From: Reticulitermes lucifugus
Taxonomy: Eukaryota > Arthropoda > Insecta > Blattodea > Rhinotermitidae
NCBI GenBank assembly: GCA_026260175.1
Contig: JAKCWW010000014.1
Coordinates: 187,628 to 251,627 of the forward strand
Direction: 5' to 3'
Length of the DNA stretch: 64,000 nt
Part shown: positions 61,281-64,000 of the stretch, in pieces
Layout of the letters: each line of letters starts with the position of its first letter
Numbering within the stretch: the first letter of the stretch is position 1
Translations under genes and position numbers: made by a program
The notes under the pieces: model-generated
Databases searched by the model: none
What the model was told of the DNA's origin: nothing
What the model saw: the letters and a program-made list of their open reading frames with translations, nothing else

Positions 61281-61805
61281 TTTTTTTTTGGAGAAGGGCC
61301 CCGCTGCAGATGCTACGGACGCACCGCAGCCTTGAGGCTTATCGTGCAACCCTGTGATGAAGATGAAGAGAAAAATTATTAGTTTTTTCCGTTTTTCCAA
61401 GTAATGAAACACTGGTGGAATGAAATTGACAGGGAAAACGGAAGTACTTGGGGAAAAACCTGTCCCAGTGCCACTTTGTCCACCATAAATCCCACATGGT
61501 TTGACCCGGGATTTTTTTTTAATTTGGCGGGATTTTTTTCTTGTCCCGTTTTTTCCTTGGATCCATTTTTGTACTTTTAAATCCTTCCGTCCTTCATGTC
61601 ACTTATGTTCCATACTACTGTCCTAATACAACAAACACAACACAAACATCCATGCCCCCTGCGGGATTCGAACCCACAATCCTAGCAAGCGAATGGCCAC
61701 AGACCCACGCCTTAGACCGCGCGGCCACTGGGATCGGCCGGGATCGAACCCGGGCCTACGCGGCGAGAGGCCGGCGACTAACCGCCTGAGCCATGGCACG
61801 GCAAG
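61281..61805 (-). mobile_element. SINE, family A, split by a SINE-D
   Basis: On the minus strand the head is GCCGTGCCATGGCTCAGGCG with the B box GGGTTCGATCCCGG (61735-61803). The remaining body and the 3' end GGGGCCCTTCTCC lie at 61281-61512. The outer flanks share CAGCACAG (61273-61280 and 61806-61813), a likely target duplication. Confidence 0.88.
61513..61737 (-). mobile_element. SINE, family D, inserted into the SINE-A
   Basis: The minus strand reads GGCCGATCCCAGTGGCCGCG CGGTCTAAGGCG, then the B box GTGGGTTCGAATCCC and GCAGGGGGCATGGATGTTTG, ending in an A-rich tail (T-runs on plus). The 7-mer CCGGGAT at 61506-61512 and 61738-61744 flanks it, as expected of a target duplication within the A-box/B-box part of the host SINE. 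Confidence 0.85.
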
Positions 61806-62090
61806 CAGCACAGCTTAATGCTTATTGTTATTCTATCACATAGCTCACGTTAGTATAAGTGTAGCTAGCAGTCTGTCAAGAACTTAAGGGGGTTAGGCAT
61901 TTTTCACGAAGTTTATTTTTCACAACTTAGCTTTGAAATATCACCAGCGTTTATGCTACTTATTGCATAAAACAAAACACAGACATGCGCACACACACGG
62001 ACTTGGGGATCATGCTTTTACTTCGAGGAACATTATAAGACCAGTCAACAGTCACTACACTTTATCACTTAGCCTATACAATGAAATATG

Positions 62091-62185
62091 TTGAGAACTA
62101 ATTGGTTTCTGGACTTTGTCTATCGCCCGGAAATCTAAAATCACGACGTTTCGAAAGATGGATAATTCCAGAAACCAATTAGTTC
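62091..62185. repeat. Foldback with near-perfect 21-bp arms
   Basis: GAGAACTAATTGGTTTCTGG A pairs exactly with TCCAGAAACCAATTAGTTCTC about 70 bases later. Between them, on the minus strand, is TTTCGAAACGTCGTGATTTT. Outside the right arm the minus strand has TTCTGACGATGG. This arrangement echoes the CTGATGA...GAAACGTC spacing of the other foldbacks. Confidence 0.8.
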
Positions 62186-64000
62186 TCAAAGTTACATACC
62201 ATCGTCAGAACCTTTTAGAATTTAAATAAATGTTATTTCCTAATTAGTAATCTTAATTTCTTCTAACTTTTGTCATGAAATTTCCGTTTATGTTCTTACA
62301 GACACTGGGTGAGCTGAGAGATGGAATCCATAATGCACAAAGGACATCCATAGTATACTTACCGGTTTTTGAAAAAAATTTACTGAATGAAAAATAAAGG
62401 TAAATTGCCACTAGAGTGCGAAGTTCGGCTCTCTGTGGTTAATTTAGGGTCGATGCCGATAGTATTTATTGACTTCACATTTTTCAATCGCTTTCTCTCT
62501 TGGAAGCGCTATTAAATTACCGGTAGCTAGGAAGAATCTATCAGCAGGATGGAGCGAATCATCAATCATCACAGGCCCACAGCTGCGCGCCATGAAATTA
62601 ATAGCTCCAGCTTCAAAACCCAAACATTGAACTTAAAGCACACGCAGCGTGGACATAACATGCAGAACTACATATAAATATAGCTGTGATTTTGGTAAGA
62701 AAGAAAAATGGCATCGCTGTCTTATCTTCTGCGAAAGTGGAACCATACCCATGTTTATTCATGATTCATTTTACATTGATTCTGCAATAATAATGTTCTC
62801 TGCTTATGTATTTTTGCCGCAATTCTTAGTTGAAGTACGTAACTTGTGGTTCATAATTGTGAATGTGTATATTAACCTGCTAAGTAGTTATGTCGGTAAT
62901 GGTGCAGTGCCTTTAGATTTTTTTTGGCCTTCTAATAGCTTCAAGGGGCTACGGGTATTTTCGGTAAAACGCTTCACATTGCGGAATGTGCTGTGGGCTT
63001 AAAATAGAAAGAGGCTCTGATTATGCAGGTACCACCAGACGTGGCCTAATGAGTTCGGTCTTAATTATGGTATAATTATGTTTCTTACTTTTAGTCTTAG
63101 GAGTTCCTTGTCACAAAACGACATTTTGATGCAGTAACTGATTCATAAAACTTCTATGCGAAACCTCGAAATTTTAAGAATGAAAGTAGAATAAATATTT
63201 TCATTAGCTTATATAAACCAGTGCATGTATTTGAAATAATTTACTTTAAACCGTGCACTAACTATATAAACTGTGATTCTGAAATACCATCCTAGCACAC
63301 ATCAGCATGAGTAATGCATTTTACATAATGCCTACATATTTTACATACAATGTTGTTCTCTGATGATCATCATCAAAGACTGCTACAAGCAGGCACTATT
63401 ATGTAAAATAAATGATTTATGCAAATGTGTAGTAGGGGAATCACAGTGCATGTATGTATGTTTACCCGAGAGGGTCACCTACGTCAAGTGGTTACAAGCC
63501 ATGGCCAATTATATTTGCACGTACGAGTATTATTGTAGTTTCACCTTTGTGTAGGGGTTCAAAGCGCAGTGTCGTAACTACACAGTATTCGAACTTCTAG
63601 AAAGAAATAACACACGAAGTTTCTCGGCGGTGATCATGAAGGTACATGTCTTGGGAAGTGTGCCATGTAGCCAGGGTAGACAGACATGCATCGACGTTTA
63701 AAAAAAGACTGTTGTCTCTATCACCAGAATACGATAAAGATGGAGGAATCAAGTTCTTATGAAATGCCGGCACATATATACCAAAGTACACAACATCACA
63801 TCACACAAGACAGTTATCTTTAGCTGAGATATAATTTCCATAACAAATGAGGGAACGTTTCGATGATTTTTGGAGCGGAAATTACACTTCTTGTTTATAT
63901 ATTAGTTCTATATTCTCGTATATATATAGGGCATACACAAAAGAATGGTGCTTTGGACTTTGTCTGCTGGTTTAAGGGCCTGCACCAATCGCATCTTGTA

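Larger units (their letters stand above)
34300..64000. other. Upstream region: intron or 5' flank, no coding exon recognised
   Basis: No exon for the neuroligin N-terminus or any other host gene could be supported. Open frames up to 168 codons occur (59240-59746, minus) but lack known motifs. Recognisable content is the repeats and foldbacks listed separately. Stretches with nothing identified include 38250-40970, 41900-44730, 46950-48450, 52000-53220 and 62650-64000. Confidence 0.5.

Overview
The window is intronic and intergenic DNA from a large insect genome. It is AT-rich, with kilobase-scale introns, GT-AG splice sites and abundant tRNA-derived SINEs, LINE relics and hAT/MITE-like debris. 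The repeat mix would fit a cockroach or termite, but that placement is inference. No bacterial, organellar or viral gene organisation is visible.

The only convincing host gene is a neuroligin-like cholinesterase-fold adhesion protein on the minus strand. Four coding exons are found, in transcription order 34299-34147, 18477-18277, 14792-14155 and 9423-9272. All four have AG/GT borders and their phases join exactly, giving about 381 contiguous codons. The three introns are about 15.7, 3.5 and 4.7 kb. The signal-peptide/N-terminal exons (expected above 34.3 kb) and the C-terminal/transmembrane exons (expected below 9.27 kb) were not found. The catalytic serine motif reads GHDTG, as expected for a non-enzymatic neuroligin. 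A weak candidate exon for a small multi-span membrane protein (12141-12518, minus) lies inside the third intron.

The rest is mostly mobile DNA. The long intron holds a decayed hAT element (23836-28685) with TIRs and a fragmented transposase, interrupted by a 5'-truncated LINE, a SINE and two copies of a second SINE family, several with target-site duplications. Four tRNA-derived SINE families are recognisable. I call them A, B, C and D. A D element is inserted in an A element at 61.5 kb, and another D element carries the window's only run of Ns. A MITE-like family with AGGCGCGTTCGC termini occurs four times.

The region from 41 to 62 kb is rich in foldback elements whose arms carry GAAACGTC- or CTGATGA-type motifs. 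The most striking is at 50.47-50.75 kb. Its two arms each carry a complete hammerhead-ribozyme-like core in inverted orientation. This resembles the terminal repeats of Penelope-like retroelements and is the best candidate for an overlooked functional RNA. Other structure includes a 30-bp minisatellite at 31.6-32.1 kb, a 32-bp perfect palindrome at 36.7 kb, a GTTACC-rich array at 55.4 kb and many trinucleotide microsatellites.
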